Notes under the pieces: model-generated | What the model saw: only the letters and a program-made list of their open reading frames with translations | Told to the model about the DNA's origin: nothing | Databases searched by the model: none | Shown: in pieces, positions 1 through 8,940 of the stretch | Layout of the letters: the number at the start of each line of letters is the position of its first letter | Position numbering within the stretch: position 1 is the first letter of the stretch | Made by a program: the position numbers and the translations under genes | NCBI GenBank assembly: GCA_028753945.1 | Contig: JAPNXP010000012.1 | Span: forward strand, 186,001 to 250,000 | Length of the DNA stretch: 64,000 bases | Reading direction: 5' to 3' | DNA from: Hexactinellida sp. DTS-2022 | Taxonomy: Eukaryota > Porifera > Hexactinellida

Positions 1-161
1 TACCTCCCTCCAAGCTCCTGCCCCTCGGCGAGGACAACAGGGACGATTCTAAACTGAAGGAAGTGAAGGGTTCGCACCTCAAACTGTCTGTCAACGAAGC
101 TTACCTTAGAGCCAATAAGTTTTCCAGCGAAAAACATTCAGTTCCAAATAGCAATTACTAG
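1..161 (+). CDS. C-terminal fragment of an unknown protein
   Basis: The reading frame starting at base 3 is open from the window edge to a TAG at 159-161, giving 52 residues that end in PNSNY. The segment is polar and Lys/Ser/Asp-rich, and no domain is recognisable. It is read as the 3' end of a plus-strand gene whose body lies outside the window, because its base composition is coding-like and the AT-rich spacer starts just after the stop. I do not recognise the protein. It could also be chance open frame, since only 159 bases are visible. Confidence 0.45.
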   Translation, partial: PPSKLLPLGEDNRDDSKLKEVKGSHLKLSVNEAYLRANKFSSEKHSVPNSNY

Positions 162-439
162 ATTTATAAGGCAATCTGTTTTGTGAATCGATTCTCACTT
201 ATCTTTTAATTTTCCCCAGTAAGGCATGGCAGCTCTGGCATTTCGCCAGAAAATTTCAAAGTTAAACGTTTGTGGTTTGTGATCATTTGAAGGCATTCGA
301 TATTTTCATTTCTAGAAACAATTAATTGAATAACCATGTGGTCTACCCACTGTTTATTATACATTGTATGCAGATAGCTAATAACCTGATTATCAGCTGT
401 TCAACTGTAAACTAGCTTGCACCTAACTTATATTCGTAT

Positions 440-2620
440 ATGTCGAAACGGCGCAATCAGGTGCTAAACTCCAGCTCCGAGGATGAAGACGACTCTGACG
501 TTGAAATAAACAAGCGCCCCAAGCCTGCTACCTCGGACTCGTCCACAGACGGCAGCGATCTGGACTGGACCGTGGACGGAGGCGCCAGTGCCAAGCAGAA
601 GAAGAAGGTAGCGCCGGCAGGGGGCGCTAGCCACGAGACAGAGAGGGCGGAAAGGAATTCCTCGAACAGCCCTGGAGACAGCTGGGAGTCCGGAGAGGAT
701 AAGTCTGCTAGTGTGAATGGAGAGTCCGATTCCGACTCCCTGGTCCAGTCCTCTGAGTCCGCTTCCGTGTCCCCTGAGGAGTCTACGTCAGAGGCTGACG
801 AGTTCAGCGACGGGCTGGACAGCGACCTGAAGGGGGGCCCCGAGGACAGGGCCCTGCTGGAGGAAATGACGGAGGCGGAGCGGGAGCAGGAGATCTACAG
901 ACGGCTGGAGAACCGGGAGCGACTGCAGATGCGCAAGAAAATGTCTAAACAAATGAAGAAGGATCGCCGAGAAAAGGAGGAGAGAGAACGGCCGGAGAAA
1001 GCGAGGGAACGGAGTGAGAAGAAGCGACAGAACGAAGAGAAGGAGCTGCTGAATGAGTACAGCAGGAGATCTGATCGTAAGCGGAAGCAGACGGACACGA
1101 GGAGATCTGAAGCTATCGACCAACTCAAGCAGAACAGGTTGCTGCAGAGAGAGAAGCAGGAGAGCGAGGTCACTAACGAGGAACCTGACTCTGTCCAGAA
1201 GGAGTCTCCTAAAAAGAAACGACAATATACGGTACCCAGTTCTATCAGCTTATATAGTGCTAGTATTATTCACATCTCTGTTTAGGTCGAAGGAGTATAC
1301 GGAAGCGATTCCGAAGACGAATTCCGGGATAGGTTTAAACCTGGGTCATGGAGTGGAGACGAAGAGCTGGTTTACGGGCTAAAGCGGTCTCTACACCGCC
1401 TCCCTATCTCTTCTGTGGAGGAGATCAACAAGATCAGGATGTCCCGGTTCCGTCTGGACTCCTGGGTGCACATGCCGTACTTTAACGATGTTGTTCTTGG
1501 AACCTACGTTAGAATTGGAATCGGGGCTAACGAAGGAAAGAGCATATACCGGGTAGCGGAGGTGACTGAGATCGTAGAAACACCTAAAGTATACAATATA
1601 ATAAACAATCCTACCAACAAGGCATTGAGGCTAAAACACGGGTCACAGGTATACATTTATATAGAATAAAGTTATATAAACGAATGCTTGAATTGAGTAA
1701 ACATTTAGGAGAGAGTATTCAGGATGCAATTCGTTTCAAACGCAGATATAACAAAGTCTGAATTCGACAAGTGGCGATCAGCTGTGAGTTATGCGGGCTT
1801 GAGACTGCCTACCAAACTGGACATTCGGAAGAGATCTAAAATGATTGAAGAAGCAAAGGGGATAATTCTGAATAACGAGGAGATTGGATTGATTGTGAAA
1901 GAGAAAGAAAGGTTCCGGAAAGCACCGACTAACTACGCAATGGCGAAAGCGCGATTAAGTGCCGCGAAAGATATAGCCGAGTTTGAAGAGAACTTTGATG
2001 AAGTCCATCATTTGAATGAACGGCTGCAGGAGATAAACGAGAGAGCAGAAGTGTTGGAGAAGAATAGAAATAGAGAACTGACCAGGATTTCATTTATCAA
2101 CGAGAGGAACAGAATGCATAACCTAGAGGTAAAGTAGTATATTATATACATAGGGGGATACATTAAAGTTCTCTCTAATTAGAGAGAAGAAACAATCAGA
2201 AAAGAAATGGCAGCAGGAAAAGAGGACGACCCTTTCACGAGGAGGAAATGCGCTCCAAAACTCGCTCCAATCGCGCTTATTCACAACGTTTCCTTGGAAG
2301 GAGATTCTACTCCGCAGAAATCCCCCGGGTTGATGCAAACTCCAGTTCCCACATCGGGCTTCAAATCTGATCCAATAGGTAGTCCCTTGGACAGCACTCC
2401 TGAGTTGAATGGAAATGACAGTTTAATGAAAACGCCCAACGCTGGGAGCCTCGACCTGTCATCTGCACACGATTTCGAGATTCCTATCGACATCCCAACC
2501 GGCCTGGGGAGCTCGCTCCCTCCCATGACCCTCATAACCACACCGGATACTAACCAAGGTAATCTGCCTAGAAAAAACCTAAACCTTTCAGACTACAAAA
2601 AAAGAAAGGGCCTCATTTAG
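440..2620 (+). CDS. RTF1: RNA polymerase-associated protein RTF1 (Paf1 complex subunit)
   Basis: Model: exons 440-1231, 1286-1648, 1709-2128 and 2183-2620, with GT-AG introns of 54, 60 and 54 bp, all phase 0, giving 670 aa (animal RTF1 is about 710). The N-terminus is an acidic, serine-rich disordered region followed by a long Arg/Lys/Glu-rich helix (about residues 135-255). The Plus3 domain follows (LVYGLKRS onward, about 295-430), then a coiled region with KEKERFRKAPTNYAMAKARL. The C-terminus carries the family hallmarks DPFTRR and LNLSDYKKRKGLI. The Plus3 domain binds phosphorylated SPT5 and single-stranded DNA. RTF1 couples RNA polymerase II elongation to H2B ubiquitylation and acts in the nucleus. 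The splice joins are supported by co-linear match to the family across all three junctions. ATG 440 starts a typical RTF1 N-terminus. Confidence 0.95.
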
Positions 2621-2992
2621 TAGGGACTCCTGCTATTCTAACTGTATCCCTTCTAACATGGAGTAGATCACTCTAGTCTTGCTCCTTCGTCTAGCTGCCT
2701 CTGCCACATTACGTACACTAAAGGTCTTATATCAACTGATCTAACTTTGCTCATACCTTACAAATTTCTAAGCAATTGATTGTACTATTATATGCAGAGA
2801 TTCTCACTTTAGTTTTTGAGTGAGAGTAGTATTCCACTTCGAACTAACTAGCACTATCCATAGTCCCATGTCCTTAGGGATAATTAGGCTCAGTAGTTAC
2901 AAATCCACAAACAATGCACTCAAAATGTAATTACTATTTCTCTTTCATTCTAGTTGGGAAGAATAGTGGTTACTTGGAAGTTGTACATAGAA
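2621..2992. other. Spacer between RTF1 and POLR2C
   Basis: AT-rich spacer of 372 bp holding the RTF1 3' UTR and POLR2C upstream region. A pyrimidine tract ending in TTTCATTCTAG at about 2943-2953 resembles a 3' splice acceptor 39 bp before the POLR2C ATG. This could mean a 5' UTR intron or trans-splice site, but nothing else supports it. Confidence 0.4.
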
Positions 2993-4044
2993 ATGCCCTA
3001 CGCTAATAAACCAATTGTGCGAGTGCTTGAAGTGACCAGCGAGAGTGTCAAATTCGTAATTGAGGACACTGACCTCGCTATGGCCAACGGACTCCGTCGC
3101 GTGTTCATTTCAGAAGTCCCGACCATAGCCATCGACTGGGTGCGGATCATAAACAACTCCACCGTCCTGCACGACGAGTTTATCGCCCACAGACTGGGCA
3201 TGATCCCGCTCAGGAGCGATGACGTAGTCGAGAAGCTGGAGTACTCGCGGAACTGTCCCTGCGAGGAGTTCTGCGAGAAATGCGCAATCGAGTTCGAGCT
3301 GGACGTCCGCTTCCAAGAAGACAGGGACGACAAGGGGGCTGCCACCAGACAGATCACCACCAGGGACCTCAGGTCCCACAACATGAAGGTAGCTATTCCG
3401 CTTGAAAGATAATTTGATATTATAGCTATTCCGCTGAATAGATAACTTGCTATTATAGCTATTCTTCTGAATAGATAACTTGCTATTATAGCTATTCTTC
3501 TGAATAGATAACTTGCTATTATAGCTATTCTTCTGAATAGAGAACTTGCTATTATAGCTGTTCTGCTGATTAAATAGCTTGCTATTATAGCTGTCCGTAG
3601 GTGGTGCCCACTACAACTCCTGGGAAGGACGTGGAGAGTTCGGAGTACAGCGAGGAAGAAGACATACTTATCGTAAAGCTGCGCAAGGGCCAGGAACTCA
3701 AACTGCAGGCCGTGGCTAAAAAGGGGTTCGGCAAGGAGCACGCGAAGTGGGGGCCCTCAGTGGTCTCGTTCGAGTACGATCCCGACAACGCGCTCAGACA
3801 CACCACCTTCCCGATACCCGAGGAGTGGCCCAAGAGCGAGCACTCCGAGATAGGAGAGAAGGACGTGCAGGCTCCGTACGACTTCGCGTCCAAACCGAAT
3901 AAGTTCTTCTTCAACGTAGAAACAGTCGGGTCCCTCCGTCCTGAGACGATCGTCCTCTCCGGCATAAACGTGCTGAAGCAGAAGCTGTCAGACCTGCAGC
4001 TGTCATTCTCTACGGAGATCGCACAGGGAACTGTGGCCTACTAG
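2993..4044 (+). CDS. POLR2C: DNA-directed RNA polymerase II subunit RPB3
   Basis: Two exons, 2993-3388 and 3601-4044, give 279 aa (human RPB3 is 275). The start is the ATG of MPYANKP, which matches the conserved RPB3 N-terminus, rather than the open frame further upstream. The protein shows the alpha-subunit-like dimerisation motif ([20 protein letters not shown]), then the HRLGMIPL segment. The RPB3 zinc-binding loop follows, with cysteines in [10 protein letters not shown]. Exon 2 carries [18 protein letters not shown] sequence, [11 protein letters not shown] and the [11 protein letters not shown] tail. RPB3 pairs with RPB11 to nucleate polymerase II assembly in the nucleus. The single 212-bp phase-0 intron is about four times the local norm because it is filled with a tandem repeat annotated separately. 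Human RPB3 aligns across the junction without a gap in the core motifs. Confidence 0.96.
3389..3600 (+). repeat. 33-bp tandem repeat filling the POLR2C intron
   Basis: About six head-to-tail copies of a 33-bp unit beginning TAGCTATTCTTCTGAATAGA and ending with AACTTGCTATTA make up essentially the whole intron. The first and last copies are the most diverged, and the three middle copies are almost identical. The intron keeps GT (3389) and AG (3600). The last partial copy supplies the acceptor. The unit length is a multiple of three, so the opposite strand is open through the array, which creates a long but spurious minus-strand frame. Confidence 0.93.
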
Positions 4045-4176
4045 CATTCGGTTGAGAATTAGATTGTTTAGCTGACTGTTGATGAGAATAATGATGTTTG
4101 ATACTCTGTTTGTTTGATGGGATATTATAACTGGTATAACATTTCTAAATACCTTAGACGTTACTAGCGAGTACGC

Positions 4177-5126
4177 ATGGCAGAAGGTGGCTTTCCTCTA
4201 ACTTTGCGGATAACCGCAGCTCACTTTCGAGATCTTCCTTTCTTCGTGAAACAGAGTTTCTTAGAGCTTACGAAGCCTGCGTATGGGGGCATCATTAACA
4301 AAGCTGGAATCTCCACTCTGTGTGGGGAAGATGAGATATCGAGGGACATTGACCTGACTGCTGAGTTGGTTCAAACTGACAACTGGTCAGTCCTGAAGGG
4401 ATACCCCAGCTCTCCCATGGTGCTAAGATTCGCGCGCTGCCTCCTGGTGTGGATGGACAGAGACAGTGCCGAGCTGTGTCCGGCGCTGCATCTCCCCGAG
4501 ATGTATCTGCTCAACGAGTCGGAGCAGAAGCAGCGGCGAATCCTCAGACTGGACCAGGGATGGGAGGTAGTTAACTGTTTGCTTACAAGTGAGTACTGTT
4601 TGTATTCCTGGCTGTACTGTAGGTACTGAAGAAGTTCCCTGATAACTGGGCCCAGTGGCCAGACCAAACGAAGGTGAAAGAAATGTCTAACTTCATAACT
4701 CAGATCGAGCTGAGGGGGGTCCTGGACCTGATGGGGTTCCGAGAGACCGTGGGCAGCAAGCTCCGGGTCCCGCCCCCGAGAGAGGTCATAGTGGCTACTT
4801 TTACCGCGCTGCATTCCCAGGGCTCTAAGCTAAGCGTGGGAGCGCGAGCCTTCGCGAAACACGGACACCGGGACCAGAGCGCCTCCTGGTGGGGCACGTG
4901 CACTGGGTCCGAGGAGCAGAAGAACGAATCTGCACTCAAGATTCTCACCAAGATCCTGGACAACGCGGCCTGGATGAATATCCACTTTATGGTGCACGAC
5001 ACCGGTGTGCTGGAGGCCCGCACGGTGGAGGGGTACGGGGTCCGGTGGCTGGCGGACGGGGAGGAGTTCAGAGGGTTCCTGGAGCCACAGATGGAGGGGG
5101 GGCACGAAGCGGGGTGGATACATTGA
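4177..5126 (+). CDS. Conserved-looking protein of unknown function
   Basis: Exons 4177-4566 and 4623-5126 are joined through a 56-bp GT-AG phase-0 intron, giving 297 aa. The join reads DQGWE then VLKKFPDNW. I do not recognise the family. The sequence is globular, with well-distributed hydrophobic, Trp, Gly and His residues and no signal peptide or membrane helix. The C-terminal half is rich in motif-like stretches (VGARAFAKHGHR, SASWWGTCTG, EGYGVRWL, FRGFLEPQMEGGH) that look like a catalytic or ligand-binding fold and suggest a conserved cytosolic protein. It sits 132 bp after POLR2C and 120 bp before GAS8 on the same strand. The GC-rich coding composition matches its neighbours and supports a real gene. 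No function is assigned. Confidence 0.85.
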
Positions 5127-5246
5127 TCTGTAGTTATACCCAATAGTAGCAGCTTTGTTCGAGATTGTAGATTATTTGAATATTAATTTATTGTGTCAAT
5201 ACTAATGTGAGCAAACAGTGTAACTATAAGTAACCAGTGATCTAGC

Positions 5247-6895
5247 ATGCCTCCTAAGAAGCCGAAGAAGAAAGAAGGGAAGGAAAAGAAGGAAAAGAAG
5301 CCCGTTATGGTGGACGGGCTCCCAGCTGACCAGATGAGTCCGGAACAGCTGCTCGACTACATCGAGAAGCTCCGAGAGGAGGTGGACCGAGAGAGGGAGG
5401 AGCGGAACTTGATACAGCTCGAGAGGGACAAGATAAATACCTTCTGGGATATTTCTAAGCAACATCTTGAGGTATGCTAGTTAGTATCATTAGTGAGCAG
5501 TATTGACTGTTTTGGTAGGACACCCAATCAGATATCCGAGTGAAGGAGAGACAGGTGGAGGAGGGAGAGGAGAGACACCGAGTGGAGATAAAGGTGTACA
5601 AGCAGAAAGTTAAGCACCTCCTCTACCAGCACCAGAACAACGTCACCGAGCTTAAGGGGGACGGCACCGCGGCGCTGAAGGCTCAGATGGGGGAGCAGAA
5701 GCTGGAGGAGAACAAGCTGCAGGAACACATCTGGAATCTCAAAACGCAGACTAGGGAGGGGGAGCTGTCCCACGAAGAGGTACGGTATAGCTATAGTGTT
5801 ATTATGGGCTGAGCACATCTATCTGTTGTAGGTTATCCGTAACCTGAAGCGAGAACAGGACGAGTCCGTGACGAAGCTCCGCAAGGAGTACGAACAGGAC
5901 GTGGACGAGATCCAGAGCAAGTACGAGACCAAGATGTGGCGTCTGCGAGAGGAGCTGGAGCTGCGGAGGAAGAACGAGGTGCACGAGGTGGAGGAGAGGA
6001 AGAACGAACAGATTAAAAAGCTGATGGTCAACCACGAGAAGCAGTTCTCTGATATTAAAAACTACTACAACGACATTACACACAACAACCTGTGTCTGAT
6101 CACTACACTCAAGGAGAAGGTTAATACCAACAGCTTATATCAGAGCTCTTATTACCCGTGGCTCTTAGGTTGAAGATATGAAGAAGAAAGAGGAGCGTCT
6201 GGAGAAGGAGCTGAGAGAGAAGTTATCGGAGAACCAGCGGCTCCTGGATCCGCTGCAGAGAGCCAGAGAGGACGTAGCCGAGCTGAAGAAGAAGCTACAG
6301 AACTATGAGAAGGATAAGATATCTCTCAACCACTGTAAGGTGCGACTCAAGGCCCAGGACAAGGAGCTGAAGAGTTTGAACTGGGAGCACGAAGTGCTGG
6401 GGCAGAGATACAACAAGGCAAGTGCTCTGTTTATTCTATCATTCTACATTCCTATACGCCACTCGTTAGGCTAACACAGAGAGAGACGGTCTCTACCAGA
6501 AGTTCACCCACACCATCCAGGAGGTGCAGCAGAAGAACGGGCTTAAGAACCTGTTGCTGGAGAAGAAGCTCATGTCCCTAGCCGAGACCCTCGAGATGAA
6601 GGAGGCGCAGCTTAACGAGGTCCTGTCTGCCTCTAACCTGGATCCTAACGCGCTCACAGCTGTCACGCGGAAGCTGGAGGACATCCTCGACAGCAAGAAC
6701 ACGGCTATCCGAGACCTGCAGTACGAACTGGACCGGGTCTGCAAGGCGCATAACGACCTGATGCGGACCTACGAGGCTAAACTGAAGGCATTCGAGGTTC
6801 CCACCGAGGAGCTAGGCTTCAAGCCCCTGGAGAGCAAGGTAGCGGGACACGCTCTCGGCAAAGGTCCCGCTGGTCTAGTGGCCGCGCCCCCCTGA
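5247..6895 (+). CDS. GAS8: Dynein regulatory complex subunit 4 (growth arrest-specific 8)
   Basis: Five exons, 5247-5471, 5519-5779, 5832-6119, 6169-6417 and 6470-6895, give 482 aa (human GAS8/DRC4 is 478). Three introns are GT-AG (47, 52 and 49 bp). The last (6418-6469) starts with GCAAGT, so it is a GC-AG intron, and this choice gives a join (YNK then [12 protein letters not shown]) exactly collinear with the family. The protein is nearly all coiled coil after a Lys-rich N-terminus. Its most conserved block is [22 protein letters not shown] followed by [15 protein letters not shown]. The C-terminus LGKGPAGLV is a family signature. GAS8 is part of the nexin-dynein regulatory complex of motile cilia and flagella, so the organism builds motile cilia or flagellated sperm. 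Confidence 0.95.
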
Positions 6896-7049
6896 CCTTA
6901 GTACGCGTGTAAGCCGATCACTTGACTCTATAGCACATAGTTCTACTTACTCACATGATTAATCACTTGTCTAATATTACTGATGTCTATAAATAGAAAT
7001 GGTATTATCACGTGTAACACGAATAAGTGTAATCGATTAGCTAACTAGA

Positions 7050-7532
7050 ATGCTATCAGAAATATACAAAGCTCACCAACATGATCAGCACGAGCGTCGC
7101 TTAGAACAAGAGCACAAGCGGAAGCAGGCCATTCGTAGCGCGCAGGAAGTCAGCTCGGGGTTCGTAGACGCACTCAATAGCGGCGTGGAGGAAGCCTACG
7201 AGAACCAGAAGAAGATAAACCTATTGGTTAAAGATATACACAACCAGTCTACGGTATTCTTAAAGCAAGCCTCTCAGTGGATAAACACAGTGGAGGGATT
7301 CAACGCGTCTCTGAAGGAGCTAGGAGACCTCCCTAACTGGGCTAGCATAATAGAGAAAGACATGCTTGTAATCTGTCGATCTCTTGAGTACGCGTATAAC
7401 GGGCCCCCAGTCGATATAACTGACTCTCCCACCATAGAACGCGCCCCTACGATAGACTCACCTCCCCCTGCTCCCTCCGACCCTAAGCCTCCTGCTGAGG
7501 AGGTGGTACCCACCTCCGAACAAGCTTTGTAA
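7050..7532 (+). CDS. BLOC1S1: BLOC-1 / BORC complex subunit 1
   Basis: Single exon of 160 aa. Residues 1-121 align along the whole BLOC1S1 (GCN5L1) family. They comprise an MLSEIYKAHQ start, a basic helical segment, and a central helix with VEEAYENQKKINLLVK, QWINTVEGFNASLKELGDLPNWA and IEKDM..ICRSLEYAY. The family is about 125 aa, so the Pro/Thr/Ser-rich tail (about 122-160) is an extra extension without recognisable motif. BLOC1S1 is a helical subunit of BLOC-1 and BORC, acting in lysosome-related organelle biogenesis and lysosome positioning. It has also been linked to mitochondrial protein acetylation. The first ATG is used because the following residues match the family start. Confidence 0.92.
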   Translation: MLSEIYKAHQHDQHERRLEQEHKRKQAIRSAQEVSSGFVDALNSGVEEAYENQKKINLLVKDIHNQSTVFLKQASQWINTVEGFNASLKELGDLPNWASIIEKDMLVICRSLEYAYNGPPVDITDSPTIERAPTIDSPPPAPSDPKPPAEEVVPTSEQAL

Positions 7533-7701
7533 TAACCTGTTATACTTGGTGATTTATTCATATTATTATCTAATAGATGTGTATATTATAATTATTCAAC
7601 CTAATTACATATTACTGCATTGTAGCCATTATTGTGGTTTAAGGCTTGAATGTACAGTATACACTTCTATTATTAGTATATGCAAGCAAATACATTAGTG
7701 C

Positions 7702-7800
7702 ATTAACTATAGTGCATATGTTGCAGTGTAAAGCCGTGCCAGGTGCATTTGTGTGACACCAGGCACGGCTTTACACTGCAACATATTCACTACGGTTAAT
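7702..7800. repeat. Hairpin-forming inverted repeat (miRNA-precursor-like or small fold-back element)
   Basis: In the BLOC1S1-PRDX5 spacer (7533-7916), the arm 7716-7740 (starting ATATGTTGCAG, ending AAGCCGTGCC) is perfectly complementary to 7762-7786, a 25-bp stem. After one mismatch a further GGTG/CACC pairs around an 11-nt loop (7746-7756). Outside the core, TAGTG and ATTAAC pair again with short mismatches, so the fold extends to about 7702-7800. The stem is GC-rich compared with its AT-rich surroundings. Size and shape fit a pri-miRNA, an endo-siRNA hairpin or a small fold-back repeat. No protein-coding content is seen in the rest of the spacer. Confidence 0.85.
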
Positions 7801-7916
7801 TGTATCCCAAATGCACTAAGTTACTTAAACCGATGGTATATAATTACTGCCACGTTAGTGTCGCACAAAAACGGCTTTACCTTGTGAGATTGCTAATCCC
7901 TAGATTGTAAATAATA

Positions 7917-8435
7917 ATGGCTTCTGGTGGGATGGTAGAAATTCAGGTGGGTGATAAGCTACCAGAAATTGAGGTCGCTATATCTCCCACTACCAAGGTT
8001 AAAATAACAGAATTATTCCAGGGAAAGAGAGGTATCCTGTTCGGCTTACCCGGTGCATTTACACCCACCTGTTCTAACACGCACCTGCCCGAGTTTGTCA
8101 AGGATCATGAGAAATGGGTAGCGCGAGGTTTTGAAATTATTTGCTGCATTTCTGTTAATGACGTTTTCGTGATGCAAGCATGGGGCGAAATGCAAAAAGT
8201 TGAGGGCAAGGTAGTTATGATTTCAGACATGAATGCAAAATTCACCAAAGCGGTTGGACTTGACGTTGATTTGACTGAGAAACTTGGCAGCATCCGCTCC
8301 AAGCGCTATTCCATGGAAGTGGATAATAACATTGTAGCTAGTATCAATGTGGAGTCTAGCTTGAGTTCTGCCGGCTGCAGCACTTCTAGTGGGATGCTGG
8401 GCTCATTTGTGGATGAAGATACAGTCCCTATTTAG
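7917..8435 (+). CDS. PRDX5: Peroxiredoxin-5-type thiol peroxidase
   Basis: Single exon of 172 aa. This is a thioredoxin-fold peroxidase of the PRDX5/AhpE-like type, which reduces hydrogen peroxide, alkyl peroxides and peroxynitrite. The signature PGAFTPTC..THLPEF is at about residues 45-60. The peroxidatic cysteine is C52 with T49, and the catalytic arginine is in SKRYSM (about R130). SVNDVFV and NVE segments are also typical. A second cysteine (about C154, in SSAGCSTS) lies where atypical 2-Cys PRDX5 enzymes carry the resolving cysteine. The C-terminus ends TVPI and lacks the peroxisomal SQL-type signal. No clear mitochondrial presequence precedes the domain, so the visible form is probably cytosolic. 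An in-frame ATG six codons in could also start the protein. Confidence 0.92.
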   Translation: MASGGMVEIQVGDKLPEIEVAISPTTKVKITELFQGKRGILFGLPGAFTPTCSNTHLPEFVKDHEKWVARGFEIICCISVNDVFVMQAWGEMQKVEGKVVMISDMNAKFTKAVGLDVDLTEKLGSIRSKRYSMEVDNNIVASINVESSLSSAGCSTSSGMLGSFVDEDTVPI

Positions 8436-8940
8436 TTATGTCGGATTCCTTCTAGGCTCATTGTGGATGATTTGCTTTAGTTGCTAGCAGAATTTATGGA
8501 TAGTTTGTTGCTATTTTATGGATTATTTATTTATTCAGTTCATAATAGACTTACGTATATAAAATGCTAGATTTTTGATGATTAATCTTTCTTTCAAATA
8601 TTTGTGAATTTACGTATGTATTTAATTAAAATAGTTGCTGTTTTGGAGCCATTTGTGATGCAGTATTGCTCTGAAATGCAACATGATGCTTGCCAAAGGG
8701 AAATTACTGTACTTTAGAGGTTGCTAAATTCATTGCTGATTCATATAAATAGAAGCTTATATGTAATTCAACCATATATACTCACTATATATGCTTGGTA
8801 ACAGTCCTGAACTAACTTGAATTGATGATATATTTTTGTAAGTGATAAATATCTCAACACATTTTATCTCGTTTTAGCTATAGTTATTTGTTTGACTACG
8901 GAGTTCTCAAAACTTACCAAATTATTACACAAAATCAAGC
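8436..8940. other. Spacer between PRDX5 and the Vasa-type helicase
   Basis: AT-rich 505 bp with T-rich runs and several TATATA-like motifs (about 8771-8795). It holds the PRDX5 3' UTR and helicase 5' region. I see no gene, RNA or repeat in it. Confidence 0.5.

Noticed and set aside
2998-3741. 247-codon minus-strand open frame across the POLR2C gene
   Set aside because: It is kept open by the 33-bp (multiple of three) intron repeat and runs antisense to clearly conserved RPB3 exons. No domain is visible.
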